DNA of 64,000 nucleotides, from NCBI RefSeq assembly GCF_028769735.1, contig NC_088170.1, forward strand, positions 66,937,085-67,001,084. Direction: 5' to 3'. Position 1 is the first letter of the stretch; each line of letters opens with the position of its first letter. This DNA is from Zonotrichia leucophrys gambelii. Taxonomy: Eukaryota > Chordata > Aves > Passeriformes > Passerellidae. The notes beneath the pieces were generated by a model. It did no database searches, had not been told where the DNA came from, and saw only the letters and a list, made by a program, of their open reading frames with translations. This document shows, piece by piece, positions 1 through 13,559 of the stretch. Made by a program: the position numbers and the translations under genes.

Positions 1-835
1 AGGGAGGTGAGGGAAGAGTAAGGGCAAGGAATGGTCTGAAATCTTGGGCAGAAATTTCTCAAGAAACAGCAAAAAGCTGAACTAAGGTACAAGACAAAAT
101 CTTCCTTAGACATTTTCAAATAAAACTTCTGATTTCAGAAGCACAGACCATTTTTGGTTCCTCAAATGTCACTGGATGACGAAGACAGAAATTTCCAGAT
201 TTTTTTTCATTTCCGGTTTAGGCTTTATCAAACTTGACTGAACCTGTTTGTCTCAACACCATTGCCACCCTTTATTATTTGGGTTCATATAGTGGGGTTC
301 TCAGGGGAAGTTTCCAGGACTCCAAATCTCAGATCTGTGGACATAAATCAGTGCCTAACAGGATGTTTTACTTCAAAGGAACCTTGTCTGGTGTAGTCTG
401 TGGTTTGGAGATGTCAGAACAACGTCCAACAAGGCATTTAAAGCTCTCTGCTTTCTGGTGTAGAGGTCTAGACCCTAATATTGGCCTGCCAAAGAGAGAA
501 ATTTGATTTAAGGGAGTGTGTGGGTGAAAGAGGAAGGCAGGAAGGGGATGATGCAACATGCAGCATATAAAGAAGTGAGAGGTGCAGGGCAAACCCCAGC
601 CAGCTGAACACTGGATTTATAGCTAGACATGAGCGTAGGACAGAGAAGATACAGACAACAGGGTTTTACTGTCTAGCTGTAGTAAAGCAGCCCTGATGGC
701 AAAGGCCAGGTTCTCAACAGCTTCTCTGATTTTGAATGTAATGTAGCATAGAGGATTGGGCATTGGTGTGAGATGCAGAAAAAAAACCTTCTGGATCAGT
801 CCAAATGGAGACTAAAACTTGACTTTTCACTTAAG
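1..835. other. Unique noncoding sequence
   Basis: No exon, repeat family or RNA gene is recognisable here. The open frames are short, overlap on opposite strands and carry no known domain. I see only ordinary AT-rich unique sequence up to the CR1 element that follows. Confidence 0.5.
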
Positions 836-1185
836 AATCACAGAATGGCCTGGATTGGTAAGGATATTAGGTGTTGTCTAGTTCCTCCTGTCATGGACAC
901 CTTCCACTAGACCAGGTTGCTCCAAGCCCCCTCCAACCAGGCCTTGAACATCTCCAGGGATGGAGCAGCCACAGCTTCTCTGGGTAACCTGTGCCAGGGC
1001 CTCAGCACCCTCAGAGGGAAGAAGTTTTTATTAAAATCCAATCTAAACCCATTCTTTTTTAGTCTGAATCCATTCCCCCTTGTACTGTCACTCCATGCCC
1101 TTGTAAATAGTCTTCACCTTCCTTGCAGGTTGCCTTCAGGTCACAGTTAAGTCCCTTTCCCAGGCTGAACAACCTTTCTAGCCCT
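836..1185 (-). mobile_element. CR1 LINE, 5'-truncated 3' end
   Basis: Chicken-repeat-1 (CR1) non-LTR retrotransposon fragment in reverse orientation. The 3' terminus lies at the left (AATCACAGAATGGCCTGG). It is followed by hallmark antisense CR1 blocks: GACACCTTCCACTAGACCAG, a GGCCTTGAACATCTCCAGGG-like block, ACCTGTGCCAGGGCCTCA and a CCCCTTGTACTGTCACT-like block. The match runs to about CAGGCTGAACAACC near 1170-1185. Only the 3' untranslated part is present, so it cannot encode transposition proteins. The short forward open frame at 917-1150 is antisense repeat, not a gene. Confidence 0.92.
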
Positions 1186-4100
1186 TTAACACAGATGTGA
1201 GGACAGCAACACAAGGATCAGTTCTCTATAAGGTGCCATAAACTAAAAGTGTCCATATAGACACTTGTGAGCAGCTATGAACTGTACTTTACTCTTCCAT
1301 TGTCTGTAAACTGGACAGTTTTGGTCCTTGCTGACAGCTTATTTTTAACTCCTAAATCTTACTTAATGAAAACTTTATGTGTACATCCTTATGAAGATTT
1401 AGAATCAATTAGACTGTGCATTTTGCCAAACATTGTCCAAAAAATTCTAAGCAAACTTTTTAATGAGCTTCTTTGCTGTCACCCATTACCTAGTGCTGAG
1501 AAAGCAGTAGAAGAACACTTCTATCTGAAGAACACTTTGCAGATATCTGAGTTTTGCTGTTTGCATGCTAAGCTGAAACCATGGACCAAATTTTCAAAAG
1601 CAATGAGTACACAAGTCCTGCTGATTCCAGATGGTGGAAGAACTTTGTTGGTCTATGAAAATGCAGGATATAATAACCCACAGAACATCCCAAAAAGAGG
1701 CACTGATGAACATTACTGAAATTACCTTTGCTTTTCTCCTTCTTTCTAAAATTCATACCCATGCTGTTCCTCTTGAAGGGACATGTATTGATAAGCCTAA
1801 TTTTGGAAATGTAAAGATCTGCAGACAGCTATAATAAAATAGGGCCAAAGAAGACACCTCCATTGGAAATGTGCAGTGCTGCTCTGCATTGCATCTTGCT
1901 GTCAGCTTTGCATTTCAGAACTGAGCATGACACCTCAAGCATGCCCACTAAACCAAATTTGAGTAAAAATTAATATTACAGCGGTTCTGCTACCAGGAAA
2001 CCTCTATTAAGGATGTCCAATTTTGCTCCAATGTACATCCCCCATGCTTTAGTGTGTTGCAGTCTGTGTTATTTCCCTGTGTGGCTGTAGGCCTGCTAAG
2101 GTTTATAATGTTTAACCATTCCATTGACACCACATTGGAAAATAAAGCTCTGCAAAAACAGTGATTGTACATGAAAATCTCTCCTATAAGGAAGCAGAGA
2201 AATCTTTTTTGCAATATATTGTAGGCAAAGCAGATCCTGATGCTGCTTTGAATGCTTAATGGGGTTTTTGATAGCATCTAATTTGCCTGTACTATCTACA
2301 GCATCAATAAAAAATGTTCTTCAATTTACAAATGAAAAAATATCAGAGAACGAAGTTGTATGTTTGAGAAAGTGATGAATTCTGTACGTTCAGTCCCTTT
2401 GGTACTTTCATGGAGATGCAATGAAGAAAAAAAGCTTTAAAAAACAAATGTTATGTTCACAGACTACTTGTCAACACCTCTTCAGGTTATGTGAGCTTTT
2501 TGGCTTGTGAGGTACATTTAATTTATTATGAAATTTAATTTAATTTAATTAATTAATTTATTATTATTTGTGGGAAGGAGACTTTTGGAAAGAACTTAGG
2601 TCTCATTTCCTCCCTGTGGCCACTGCTGTCTGGGGTTTGAGCACCTTTTCTGTCTTGAGGGAATTCTGTCATGCGCTGAGGGAATGAAAAGCACATTCAT
2701 AGCCCTTTGCAAAATTAGGTTTTTTGCATTGGTTTAATCTACATTAGAAATAGATTTCAGGGTCATGTCAGAAATATAATTGTGTATCTGTACGTATCTC
2801 CCTTAAAATGCCTCATCATATGTCTCACCTCAGCACACCTCAGCTGGAATCACTTTCTGAATTCTGTGCTAAAAAGAGTATTTTTCAGATCATATAGTTA
2901 AATGAATAAAAATTATAAAGGTAGATTTTAGAGAATTACCACATGTAGTCTGTGGTTAAAATATTAGCTATTAATATTAAAAAAATCTATCCTTCCTGCT
3001 AAGTATTCAGTATAAGAAAAATGAAAACTTCTCTCATACACATCATATATGAGTGATGTTAAAAGTTTCCCTACTGAGAAGCTGAGCAGAAGTACGAAGT
3101 GAAACTGTAATTTCTTCTACTTCAATTAACTTGATTCTCCAACAGGATGTCCTTGTACAACAGAAGGGAAGCAGCCATTCCATTGTACTTCATCTAAGAA
3201 ACTTATGTTTCCCAACTTTTGCCACATTATATAGATATGAAGGCATATTGTACATATTTTTGTTTAAGAAGCAGCATATTAAAATTAATATAATATAAAA
3301 AATTAGAATTCTTTATAATATAGTATAAAATTAATAAAATAATCTCTTGTTCAAGACTCGTAGCAAGATTTCAACATCTTAGATCCAGCTTTTTACTCAG
3401 AGCACAAAACTTCAAGCCTAAGCAATAATGGATTGACTTCTAACAAGCACCCATAATTACTCTGTTCTAAATAAAAATAAAATAAAACCCCCCAGACTGC
3501 AATACTTCATCATACAAGAGCACCTCACTCTTTGCTTACAACTTCCCCTCGTACCATTCCTTTCCCTACTGCTCCAGCAGAAACTCTGTTTTGGTAACAG
3601 CTTGTTGAGAGAACTCCGTGTTTTCCCAGTATGTACTTGAAGAAGATTAATGAGTCTCACTAACATGCCAAGTCAATCTGTTCCCTGCTGTCAATCACCT
3701 CCCATAGAACAAGGATGTCTGTCTCACTGGCTATATTTTCATGCAGATACCCTGCAAAAGTTTAATTAAAACACTAACCACAACCGATTGTGAAATACAC
3801 TCCAGAACGCTATTTAAGAAATAATTGGATGTGTATTAGATAAGCCTTTTTATGAAGAAGTTTTCTTCTAAAGGATAAGTGAAGACAAAGGGAAGAATGC
3901 ACAATATGAACAGTTTGACAGTGATTCTTATGATTTAATTTTGATTTCTGCTGTTGGAAGGTTCAGCCGGTTTTAAAAAAGGAGTATCTACTTGCAACAT
4001 CCTGCTTGACTATTGTCCAAGAATAAATACTTTACATTGAAAAAGAAATAAAATATTGCTCTTAGCTTGGCAGCTGGAAGAGGGGGAGGGAGGAGAAGAA

Positions 4101-7100
4101 ATTTTGTAAATAGGGAAAGCAGATGACTCGTTTTGCAAGACTGACTTTTCATGGCAGCAGGAAAGAGGATATTAGTCTATATACTACTATATCCATTTTT
4201 CAATAAAGAAATTAGGAAGCTGTGTGGGAATTTCTCATTCCCTTGTATTCTGTGGAGTTCCAGTGTGTGCAATCACTGGTGCAAGTTAAAAGTTGTGGAG
4301 TGGTATAGTGCTACCTACCCTACATTACATAAAATCTGAGAAAGTGTAGCCTTCAAGTCTGAAAGAGCTAAATTTGCCATATTCCAGATTAACTATGAGT
4401 GATGTAGAGCATGGATGAATTAATCAGCACAATCAGAGCTGACACAGCGGAGGGAATTGTCCTTTGAGAAGGCAGTTATGGGAGCCAGGGGAAGCCCAAG
4501 GGGATGTCAGTAATGTTTGGGGGGAAAAAGTGAAAGAGTGGAGCAGAAGGAAAGAGAAAAAAAAGAAAAAGATGGAAGCTCATTTGTGGAAGACTGAGGA
4601 CCATTTAAAGAGGACAAACCCTGAAAGTCTAAAGCTCCTTTCTGCTTTCATTACTCAAGTTTTGCAGTGATTAAGTTCTATCTTCATAACATGAAATAAA
4701 AAAAAAAAAACTTATGTAAGATGGAAAAATATGTAGAGATATACGTGTATATTTCTAGAATACATTGTTAACAGCAGTAATTTCTCATGTCCACTGGAGT
4801 AGGTCAGTTTCTAATCTGTTTTCGAGTTAGCAAAGAGGTTCAAATGGTATGAAAATTCAGAAGGGCCCAGAAAAACATAGAGTTAAGCAACTGCACACAC
4901 TTTTAACACCGAAAGACATTTATTTTTTTTTAGTAAAAAGTAAATGTTAGTGAATGGCCTAATATGAGAATATTAAGAACAAGGAATTATTATAATTGTA
5001 GAGGTATTAAATCATTGACGGAAGAAAGCATCAGTCACATGGCTTGTTGCAGGGAAATAGGTGTTTCCCCACACATCACAGTCATTGGAAGAGGAGATGA
5101 TTATTCCCATCTTTTGTAGTTGTTGGAGGCACCTCTTACATACTGTTCCAAAATATTGGAAAATATTTCAGTGGACAAAATTCCTGCAGGCTCATGAAAC
5201 TTTGTCCCCTGCCACTATGGCTGCTAGTAGTATCTCTGGGACTGTCCAGAACTTATAAATTTATTTTCTGGCTTTTTTTGGTCCTGCATCTGTAGGCCAA
5301 GAACTTCGCATAAATGCAGGCTGTTGTCAGTTGTCTTTTTTAGGTTGATTCCCAAAGTCATTTTGGATGCAGTCTCTTATTTCAGTCCTCTAGTTGTCTT
5401 GAAGTTTCTCTGCTAAATCATCTGCTTTTGGTCTACTTTAGCAAGTCCAATTTGTTTGGAATTTGCATGATGAAAGTGTCCTTATCAATGCCTCTCCTTT
5501 CTATTTATCTGTGGAAAAAGAAAAAAAAACAAAACCAAACCACCATGCAATTCACCACATCAATATGCAAACAGGGACTACCGAGGTTTTAAGTAGTAAA
5601 TGGTCTCAAGCAAGTTGAGTGGGGGCATCAGTTCCTGCAGTGATCATGGGAAGTTTTAGGACAAAAGGGAACATGTTGTTCCTGCACTTGTCATGCCCAG
5701 AGTGCCACATCCATCTGGTCCTTTGGCAATTTCCATGTGCCCCTCATTCTTGTTCCCTTGACCAGAATGTACTCACCAAAGCCATCTCCTGGGCTTTGGA
5801 AGAGGCCTGGCTGTGCCTGGAGAGGTCTGGGAGGATTATGTCTTGGGTGATGCCACCAGGTCTTTGTTTGGAAGTGGGATGAGCCAGAGGTGTGTTGAGA
5901 ATCCCTTGATGAGGTGGCCGCAGGACTTCTGTAGGAAACTCAGCTCTGCCTTGCTGGCAGGAGTCTGAGAACACTGAGGCATCCTGTGGTCATCAGCCAT
6001 CCAAGCATCTTGTGAAAATCATCTTAAAAAGCAAAAGTACATCTCACAGCCCTAGTTGGCTCAGTCCTTTCTCTAAAGGTAAATGTTTCTTGATCTTCTG
6101 TTTTCAAATTAAGCACTGTTCTGTTGATAGAAGCCTCAGCCTCAGTCTGGCTTCTCGAAGTCATGTTTAGTTTTCCATAGAGTTTTCCATTGGTCTTAGA
6201 CAGAAATCCACTCCATGGTTCCATAGAATGGCCAACTTCAGTCCTTCCCCATGACCTGCTGCTGCTGCAACAGTGAGTGCAGAGTTTCTTCACAAGGGGG
6301 CTGCTGAAAGAAAATATTCTTGGGACTGACAGAGCAAGAGAAGTTTCTACAGTGCTGTTCCACCTACAGGACATGTAAAAGCAGAACCTGAGTGTAACCA
6401 CCCCACCATGAGGAACTTTTCCTGCCAATTTTCCTACCTGGGACACCGTGGGCTCAAGATAGAAAATAAGCAACTTGAGAATCTATACTGCAGTGCAAAT
6501 TGAAACCAAAGTGTGTTTAATGGCTATGACATGATTTGTGTCCATTGAGAGCCTGGTGGCATGTGAGCATGGGGAATAACTGAGGGTTGTGTCCATGGGA
6601 AATAAGAAAGAGTTGTCTCTTCAGGGATGCAGAGCAGGGGGATACTGTGGGAAACCTTGGAAGGAGCTGCAGAGTCCAGAGTGCTCTACTGAATCCACCA
6701 AGGGAGCAATTTGCTTCCTCTGAGGTTCACAGGACTTATTGGACTTCTCCCCAAGGTTATAGTTCCCCTTTTCCATTTAATATTAGCAGCAAAAACTTCT
6801 CTTGTTGACTGTAGAGTGACATTTCAAGAGTTTATTGGCTAAGTCCACATATGCATTTCTTCCCTGAAATTTCCAGTGGGATATCATGAGAAAAAATTTA
6901 CAAATCACATATTCACAATTTCACAGAATATTCTGGGTTGGTCTTTTCCCCCCTCATTTCTGAGGCTTTGAACTGGGGTTTTTACTGTCAAAACCAAAAA
7001 ATGTTCTTATTGGTAACAGTGTCTGAGGCACAGACCATTGGAAGTACCATATACATTAATAAGGACTTTGATAATTTAATTTTAATTTAATGAATAACTG

Positions 7101-7899
7101 CAGATGCCCAAATCATGCCTATATATGCTACATGTTTGTGTTGAACAGTATGGTTAGGATATGTCAGGATATCTGGTATGTGAGTTTTATGTATAGACTG
7201 CTTTTTAAATTGTTGATTATTTCCTTAGGCAAGTTCTAGTGAATTAATAGGACTTGTTGATTGGTAAAAAAATCATAAATCCAAGATTGCATGGTGCTGT
7301 CAAGAATAAAGATGTACCTTAAAGGTGGCAAGTTTTACATGAGCAAGTTAAAACACATAAAATATAAAATATAATATGAAAAAACTAGCAAATCTAAATT
7401 ATCATTAAACCACTCCTCAGATAATTAATCCACATTTATGGTCACACTATTCAAAAGCATCAAGGGAAGGCCAGATATTTCCCAGCCATACAAAAGGTTT
7501 TAAGAGGAAATATCCACCTCTTATTCCCAAACTGGTTCTCATTGCTCCTGGAAGACACTTTTTTAATAATCAAGAGAGATCAGTGCCTTGATTTATCTGA
7601 ATAACACATTTAAGCAAGTCAAAAACCTCTGCGATAGAAGTTAATGAGGACTGGCTGTCCAGGGGATTTTTAACAATTCATTTTTCTTTAGTGAAGTGAG
7701 AAAGGTTCTGCTTAATTCCAACTTTTCCCTCTCTGTCCTGTAACAGAACAAGCATATTAAATTGACCCAGAATTGCCTATTCTACTTAAAGATTAACAAA
7801 AAAAGGACAGGAAAAAAAAGCCAGATATGTTCTGTATTTGCTTTACTGCCTGATAAACAAGAGAAAAACAACTCAGATGTGCCAGGTGCAAACTTGCTG
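1186..7899. other. Long unique AT-rich intergenic or intronic stretch
   Basis: No supported gene. It includes AT-rich low-complexity DNA at 2527-2572 and 3270-3350 and an A-rich purine patch near 4535-4572. The largest open frames (1267-1719 plus, 6024-6473 minus) are about 150 codons, have no recognisable domain and lack an obvious neighbouring splice context. They are treated as chance frames. No CR1 tail was seen. Confidence 0.5.
2527..2572. repeat. AT-rich low-complexity (TTTAA/TTAA-type)
   Basis: Runs of TTTAATTTAATTTAATTAA followed by TTATTATTATT. This is simple low-complexity DNA. Confidence 0.7.
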
Positions 7900-8460
7900 C
7901 TGCTTTTCTGTGAAATTTAAAGACGAGACTTCAGCAAAGGCCATTCAATAAATATCTGCTGCAGCTAATCAGAGCAATCTGAATGCTGGAACTAGCTTTG
8001 CATGTCTGCAATGGGACAAATCAGATACCTGCTTACAGCACTCCAGAGTTCCCAACGCCTGGCTCTAAAAGGCATAATCAAAATGTTTCATGAGGTGTAA
8101 CTTGCACAACTTAATAATTAAAGGAACATCTCAGACTCTGTGCACGTGCTCCAGCAGGAATGATGCCACTCAGAAATAAATTGCATGTCTGCTTAAGATT
8201 CTTCCCCAGCAGTATTAGAATCTGTCCAGTAAAATGATACGAACTTAATTTGCCATAGTACTAATTTACATTGCCATTAATGAGAACACAAGTTTTAAAT
8301 CACAGACATGGAAGTACTATTGTGCATCCAGCTTATTTCGACTCCACTCAGGGTGATAAGGCATTCTCTAGACAATTGTAATTATGAGTAATTTGTAAAA
8401 AGTAATAAGAACCGCTTTTTATTACAGGCAATAAAAATCAATTCTTCATTCAATTATCTC
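7900..8460. promoter_or_regulatory. Candidate conserved noncoding element, homeodomain-motif rich
   Basis: The interval has no repeats or coding potential but is dense in TAAT/ATTA cores (for example TTAATAATTAAAGG and CAATTGTAATTATGAG), a GCACGTGC E-box near 8140 and GCATAATCAAAA-type sites. This composition is typical of developmental enhancers. Neither conservation nor activity can be seen from one sequence, so this is an inference from composition only. Confidence 0.25.
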
Positions 8461-10631
8461 TCCTGGCTATGATATGATAGCTGCCCTGAGTGAGTGCAAC
8501 AGGAAAAAAAAAAAAGCTGTGCCAAGTCCTAAGGAAAATAACTATTAAAGAAAAAGACAATAGCACTGTTAAAAAAAAACTCCAAAAAACTAAGAATATT
8601 TAATCTCCATTTCAACTTCTTGTCACAAAGACATGATAATAAATGCTTGACAATATTGCTATAATCCTTTTTCCATAAGAGACCAAATTCACATTATTTT
8701 AAACATAGGACCAATTTCATTGATTCAGTAGGATAATTCTTGTAGTTAAGAGGCAGCAAAATATAAGTCTTCATAGAATCAGAATGGTGGTGAAGAAAAG
8801 CATTTTAGTTTTCATGCAGTAAAGCTTGTTGAATTAGAAGTTAAACGTCAGCTCCAATTTTGGCAGGAATTAGAGCTTAAAATCACAGATACCTTCTATT
8901 TAAAAAGTCACAGGGTTTTAGGCAGGAATGTTTTTCACACAGGAATGTATCTGGGGAAAGGTCCCTCTTTTTGATTTGTATTTTTCTTTTTCATTTCAAA
9001 CTTCTCAATCAGAGGTGTCTGGAAACAAAATCAAACAAGTGCTTTTGCATAAAAAGCCCATTTAATAAAATAATTTTACATATTTTGAATTGGTTTTTCA
9101 TACATTTTTGGTTTCAGGGCAATTGAAACTGAGAAAAAAGGGTGTCAGATTTCCTTTTGAAGCTGGGACCTGATTTTGTTTATTGTAATTTCCTCATCTG
9201 CTTGAAGTTTGGGATTTTCATGGAAGTGATCAACTGAGCCTCCAATGCAAGAATATTTGAGGATGGGTCACTTACCCCAATAGCTTTGCTCTTTCCCTTC
9301 TTTATAAGGAAAAGGCAAGGTACATTGGTTTGAACTCTTATCTGGAATATTAGAAATGAACAAAGACTCTTTATTGGGCAACCTATTCCAGGATTTTATG
9401 AATGAAAAAGTTTTTGGGGAGCTCCTTTTTTACCACCTCTCTAGCATAACACGTCTGCTCAGACAGCAGTTAATGTCAGCAGCTATTCCTGGAGCACTTC
9501 ATTAAAACAAATCCATATAAAATACATGGTCTGGGTCATCTTTTCCTCAGCCTTTCTCAGATCTTCAACTGCTTACTTGTAGTGCATCTCCTTCTTCTTT
9601 TAAATTGTATTTTTAAAAATTACCTCCTACTCTTAAGTTCTGTATGCCACTTACATAGAAGGGATCAGTCAGAATTTTTCTGATTAATATTTATAAAAAA
9701 ATCTTGTTTGTGAATATTTGGAAAGAGTGAGTTTTATGATGTCATGGTAACCTCAAGTTTGTAGTAAAATTTTTAGATCCTTCTCTGAACAGACCTTTGT
9801 TAATTGGCAACCTGTACCTATAGCAACAGAAATAGACCTCCTTCAGTTTCATTTTTCAACCAAGTTTTTCTAGGGAAATCTTCTCAAAGCACTGCTTTTA
9901 GAGGAATATTCAGTTCATAAGTAAAGAAGGAAACAGGAGTAAACTGGAGTACAAATTTGCTACCATCAGTAGACTGATCTTGGGTCTCTTTAATTGTTCC
10001 CAAAATTCTGATTTTAATCAGATAATTTTGGAGTAAGAACCACACAAGACATGAACATGAACTATTTAGAATAAATTTAGGGTAAAATACTATAGTGAAT
10101 ACACTGTTTTCAAAGCATGATGTGTCCAGCTCTGGTGTCAACAGCAGGCCAAGCTCTCCTGCTTTCAGAAGTGATTCTGAAGAGAACACTGACATAACCT
10201 GACCCCAAAATCTCTCCAGTGCAAATTTGCTGCCATAAAAATGGGGGCTCATTATACTGGCAAGATCCAGTTTTAATATTGGCAGGTGTAATGAAATCTC
10301 CCTGTGCATCACTGTTCCTGAGTTATACCATCCTTGTTATTGCACTCCTGAAACTCTCTTAAGTAGAGAACTCAGCATTTGCATAAATTCCCTGAAGATC
10401 TATGAAGAAAATGTTCCAAGGCCCTCGGGGGCTAAGTCTGTCTGGTGGAGTATACGAATAAATCTGTCAGTTTTGAATCATTAGGAATGGATGGCTTTAG
10501 GGTTGATTTTAAATGGGTGCCAGTATATCTCAGGGTTTTCCTAAAGGCAGAGGATGGGCAGGAGAAGTTTGTATTATTCTCCTTGTTTGGATGGGGTTAA
10601 TGAGAGTGTTACCAGGAATTGTGTGGGAGTT
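8461..10631. other. Unique noncoding sequence
   Basis: Contains A-runs near 8503-8515 and 8571-8578. A reverse open frame at 9884-10312 (142 codons) has no recognisable domain. A short CATAGAATCAGAATGG motif at 8774 resembles a CR1 end but lacks the flanking CR1 body. Confidence 0.45.
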
Positions 10632-10750
10632 ATGGAATCACAAAATCACAGAATCACTTAGGTTGAAAAAGACCTTTAAGATCATCAAGTCCAGCCATTA
10701 ACACTACAAAGTCACCACTAAATCATGTCCCTAAGCACCACATCTACAAG
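10632..10750 (-). mobile_element. CR1 LINE 3' fragment
   Basis: Reverse-oriented CR1 tail. It starts with repeated AATCACAAAATCACAGAATC, then GGTTGAAAAAGACCTTTAAG, ATCATCAAGTCCAGCC, and ends with the subfamily block CACTAAATCATGTCCCTAAG. The same block appears in the opposite orientation in the copy at 56664-56763. It is about 120 bp and 5'-truncated, as is usual for CR1. Confidence 0.9.
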
Positions 10751-11794
10751 GTAAGTAACTTGTAAATACAAGTTAATCATATTAACACAGAGAAATAGAC
10801 ACCCAAGCAGCATCTGCTGAATGTCATACCATTTTTTCCTATTTTGTTGCAAGCAGGCTAGGTGGCATAAATCATTCCTGGCTCTGTTTGCATTTCTATT
10901 ATTTCCCTATAAATTAAAGACAAATTATATAGGTGGATAGAAGGCAACATTTTAAAGCACTGAATTTATAGGTATATATTTTGTCATAAGTATATGTTTT
11001 TGTGTTGCTATTGGGAATATGGAATATTGGTAAAATTCTCATGAAAATAAATAATTTGCCTTCTTTTAGATGCCTGAACTTTCAGACTAAATTACATAGA
11101 TTATGGCCAAAAGACCTCTCAGTCCCTAAGGTAAGTCTTGTACCATCAGTCACAGATTTGAATGTGCTGTCTCTCTGTTCCTAAGATTCTGTGTGTGATC
11201 TTATGAACATTTAGGTGAACAGCCTTAAAAAAGTCCACAAGACCCATTCATTAATAATTTAGGTCTGATAAGCTGACACACACTGAGCACTTCAGTCTAT
11301 ACATTATTTGACCTGGAATTAAAGCAAGAAACATTTCTGAAAGTCAAAGTTGCTTGACTGCTGTAGGGTTCACAAAACAAAAGTAGCGAAAGGTCCCTCA
11401 TGTGTGCTAACTTTGCTGCCCCAAGATGCTTAAACCGGCAGAGCTAAACACAGAAATACAATTACAGTTTGATCTGAAAGGCAAAAGACTGGGGGCAAGG
11501 AAAAATCCTTTGTTTTCCCTGGCTTTCACTGACACTGAAGAAGACCTTGCTGTTCCTTGCCATCAAAATCTTTGTCTCAAACTCAATTTATTGGGGCAGT
11601 GATACTTAAATGAGGCTTTCCAGGCAGTCAGCTCCAGGATGTCCTCTCCAGGCTGCCCCAGAAGAACTGGTTTGCCACTGAGCTGTGCAGGGAGGTGAAA
11701 GTCCCCAGTGTGATAAGCCAGGGGATGTATTGTGAAACTGCATTCTGTAATGGTGGGCTCTTGGATATGATATATACCCAAACACATATGTAAT

Positions 11795-11890
11795 TAAAAA
11801 AAAAGCCAACCAAAAAAACACCACCACCACCAAAAAAAACCAAAAAACACCACAACCAAAAAACCCAAAAAAACCAACAAAACCCAACAA
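11795..11890. repeat. A/C-only low-complexity tract
   Basis: From 11806 to 11890 the top strand contains only A and C, mixing CCACCACCACC with CAAAAAA-type units. It is low-complexity and strand-asymmetric. The antisense Phe/Val-rich frames are not genes. Confidence 0.85.
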
Positions 11891-12020
11891 GTTCTGAACT
11901 TTAGAAACAAGGGAGAGAGCATAGATTGCCTGGGCATTCATATTTTGTATGAGCAAATAACATTGAGGCCTTGTCCAAGAATAAGAGTGCAGATCCTCAG
12001 TTGTGTAATAAGATGGTCAG

Positions 12021-12043
12021 ATATTCTAGATTTTCTAGAATAT
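12021..12043. repeat. Short perfect inverted repeat
   Basis: ATATTCTAGA, a 3-base spacer TTT, then TCTAGAATAT. The 10-bp arms are perfect. There is no T-run or other hint of function. Confidence 0.8.
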
Positions 12044-13559
12044 TCCCCATCTTCTCACATGCAGCAGTCAGACTCATGGACATGACCCACCTTGTCTTCC
12101 AAGACAAATCCAATCCTGCTGCACACAATCAGCTCTTACAGTGATGTGTCCATTAAAAATGCTTCAAGGTGCTAATCCAGAGCAATCTTTTCCCTTTTGT
12201 CAATTGTTAAGAAAGAAAAAGTACAATTCCTTGGTAACTACACAGATCTGCTGAAATCAGATATTTCTCTTTCCCATTACTGCCACACTGAAGATTCCAT
12301 TTTCTTTAGGAAAACCTCAAGAGGCAGCAATCTAGTTTTGAACTATTGCCATCACCTCTCTTAGCTGCCTAGATAACACTGCAAACTGGGATATCTTTGT
12401 TGTTTAAAATACATAACAAAATAATAAAAAAATAACAGATGCAGGAAAACCAAGAACAATTTAGAGATGACTACAGTAACATTAAGAACTCTGAGCTTAT
12501 CCAGGTTTTCCTGAGGAACACAAATAGACACAGCTGTGATAAGAAGTTTTAAAAGAATATTTTATGTATATTCTGTAATCTGTTTGTTAGAAGTCCCATT
12601 TTGAATAAAGTAAATTTATTATACATTAATAATTTAATACATAATTTAAGAGTTTTTCTGGTTTTAATGGTTTCTGTGGCTTTTATTTTTTTGCTACCTC
12701 ATTAAATGAAGATTTCTATTAGACAGATAGACTACTAATTGTGTCCAGACATTTTGGTTCCATCCAGTTTTTCAAGTATTTCTTTGCAGCTATGAATTTC
12801 CAGGAAAAGCAGGCTCGGGTGGAAAAATGCCAATTCTTCTTAAATATGGCAATCTGGAAAAAAAAATTTCTCTTTTTCTTTCTTTTTCTTGAAATTATAA
12901 TAATGTAGGTTTCCGTCAGAAACGAGCCTGGCCTCCTGCCAGAGTATCTGAGAGAAGCTCACATCATCTGTGGCTCTGGGAAACCTCAGCTCATTGGACT
13001 CTGCTTCAGCACAGTTTGGGCACGTGGGCTGCTCCAGCAACAGGGAATGAGGAGTAACTCCAGGTTTTACAAGGTTATGCACTTCCCAGGAAATGGGATA
13101 CAACCTAGAAATGCTCCCCAAGCGGCATAAGGACTGTGGATAGAAGATGAGAAGAAGGAAGGTGGTAAAGGATTGAGGAGGGTCAGAGATTTCATCTGAC
13201 ACAGACAAGAGAGCATTCATAGATTTGTCTCATTCTCAGCTGGAAAGCTCTGAATTTTCCCTATTCTTTTGTCTATTGCAACACTGAGTGGTACCTTTCA
13301 TCTCTTCTGGAGTTCTGAAAATACCAAAGTGAGCCTCAAGGCCCACAGCTCTGGGCTATCTCAGGCTCCCCCAAATTTCCATATGGTTGTGCAAGAAGGC
13401 CTGAACTGCCTTATTTCTAGTCCATTGTTTCATTTTAGGCAAATATATACAGAGCCTGCCTTCAGTTTTTAAGGATATTTCTCCTTCAATTAATGAGGGG
13501 AAAAAAATAAAGAAAAACAAAGGAAAAGGGAAATGGAAAAACAAGCCAGGCACTGGTGA

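Larger units (their letters stand above)
10751..13559. other. Unique noncoding sequence with low-complexity islands
   Basis: No gene is supported. The A/C tract at 11795-11890 and a 10-bp-arm hairpin at 12021-12043 are listed separately. Reverse open frames at 11563-11956 translate the A/C tract into Phe/Val/Trp runs and are artefacts. Confidence 0.5.

Noticed and set aside
1267..1719. 150-codon forward frame
   Set aside because: No domain and no splice signals of note. Contains a second frame of similar quality at 1631-1834.
6024..6473. 149-codon reverse frame
   Set aside because: No domain, and a composition of ordinary noncoding sequence.
8774..8789. CR1-like CATAGAATCAGAATGG
   Set aside because: Only 16 bases match; the CR1 body motifs do not follow.
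11563..11956. Phe/Val/Trp-rich membrane-like reverse frame
   Set aside because: Translation of the A/C low-complexity tract.
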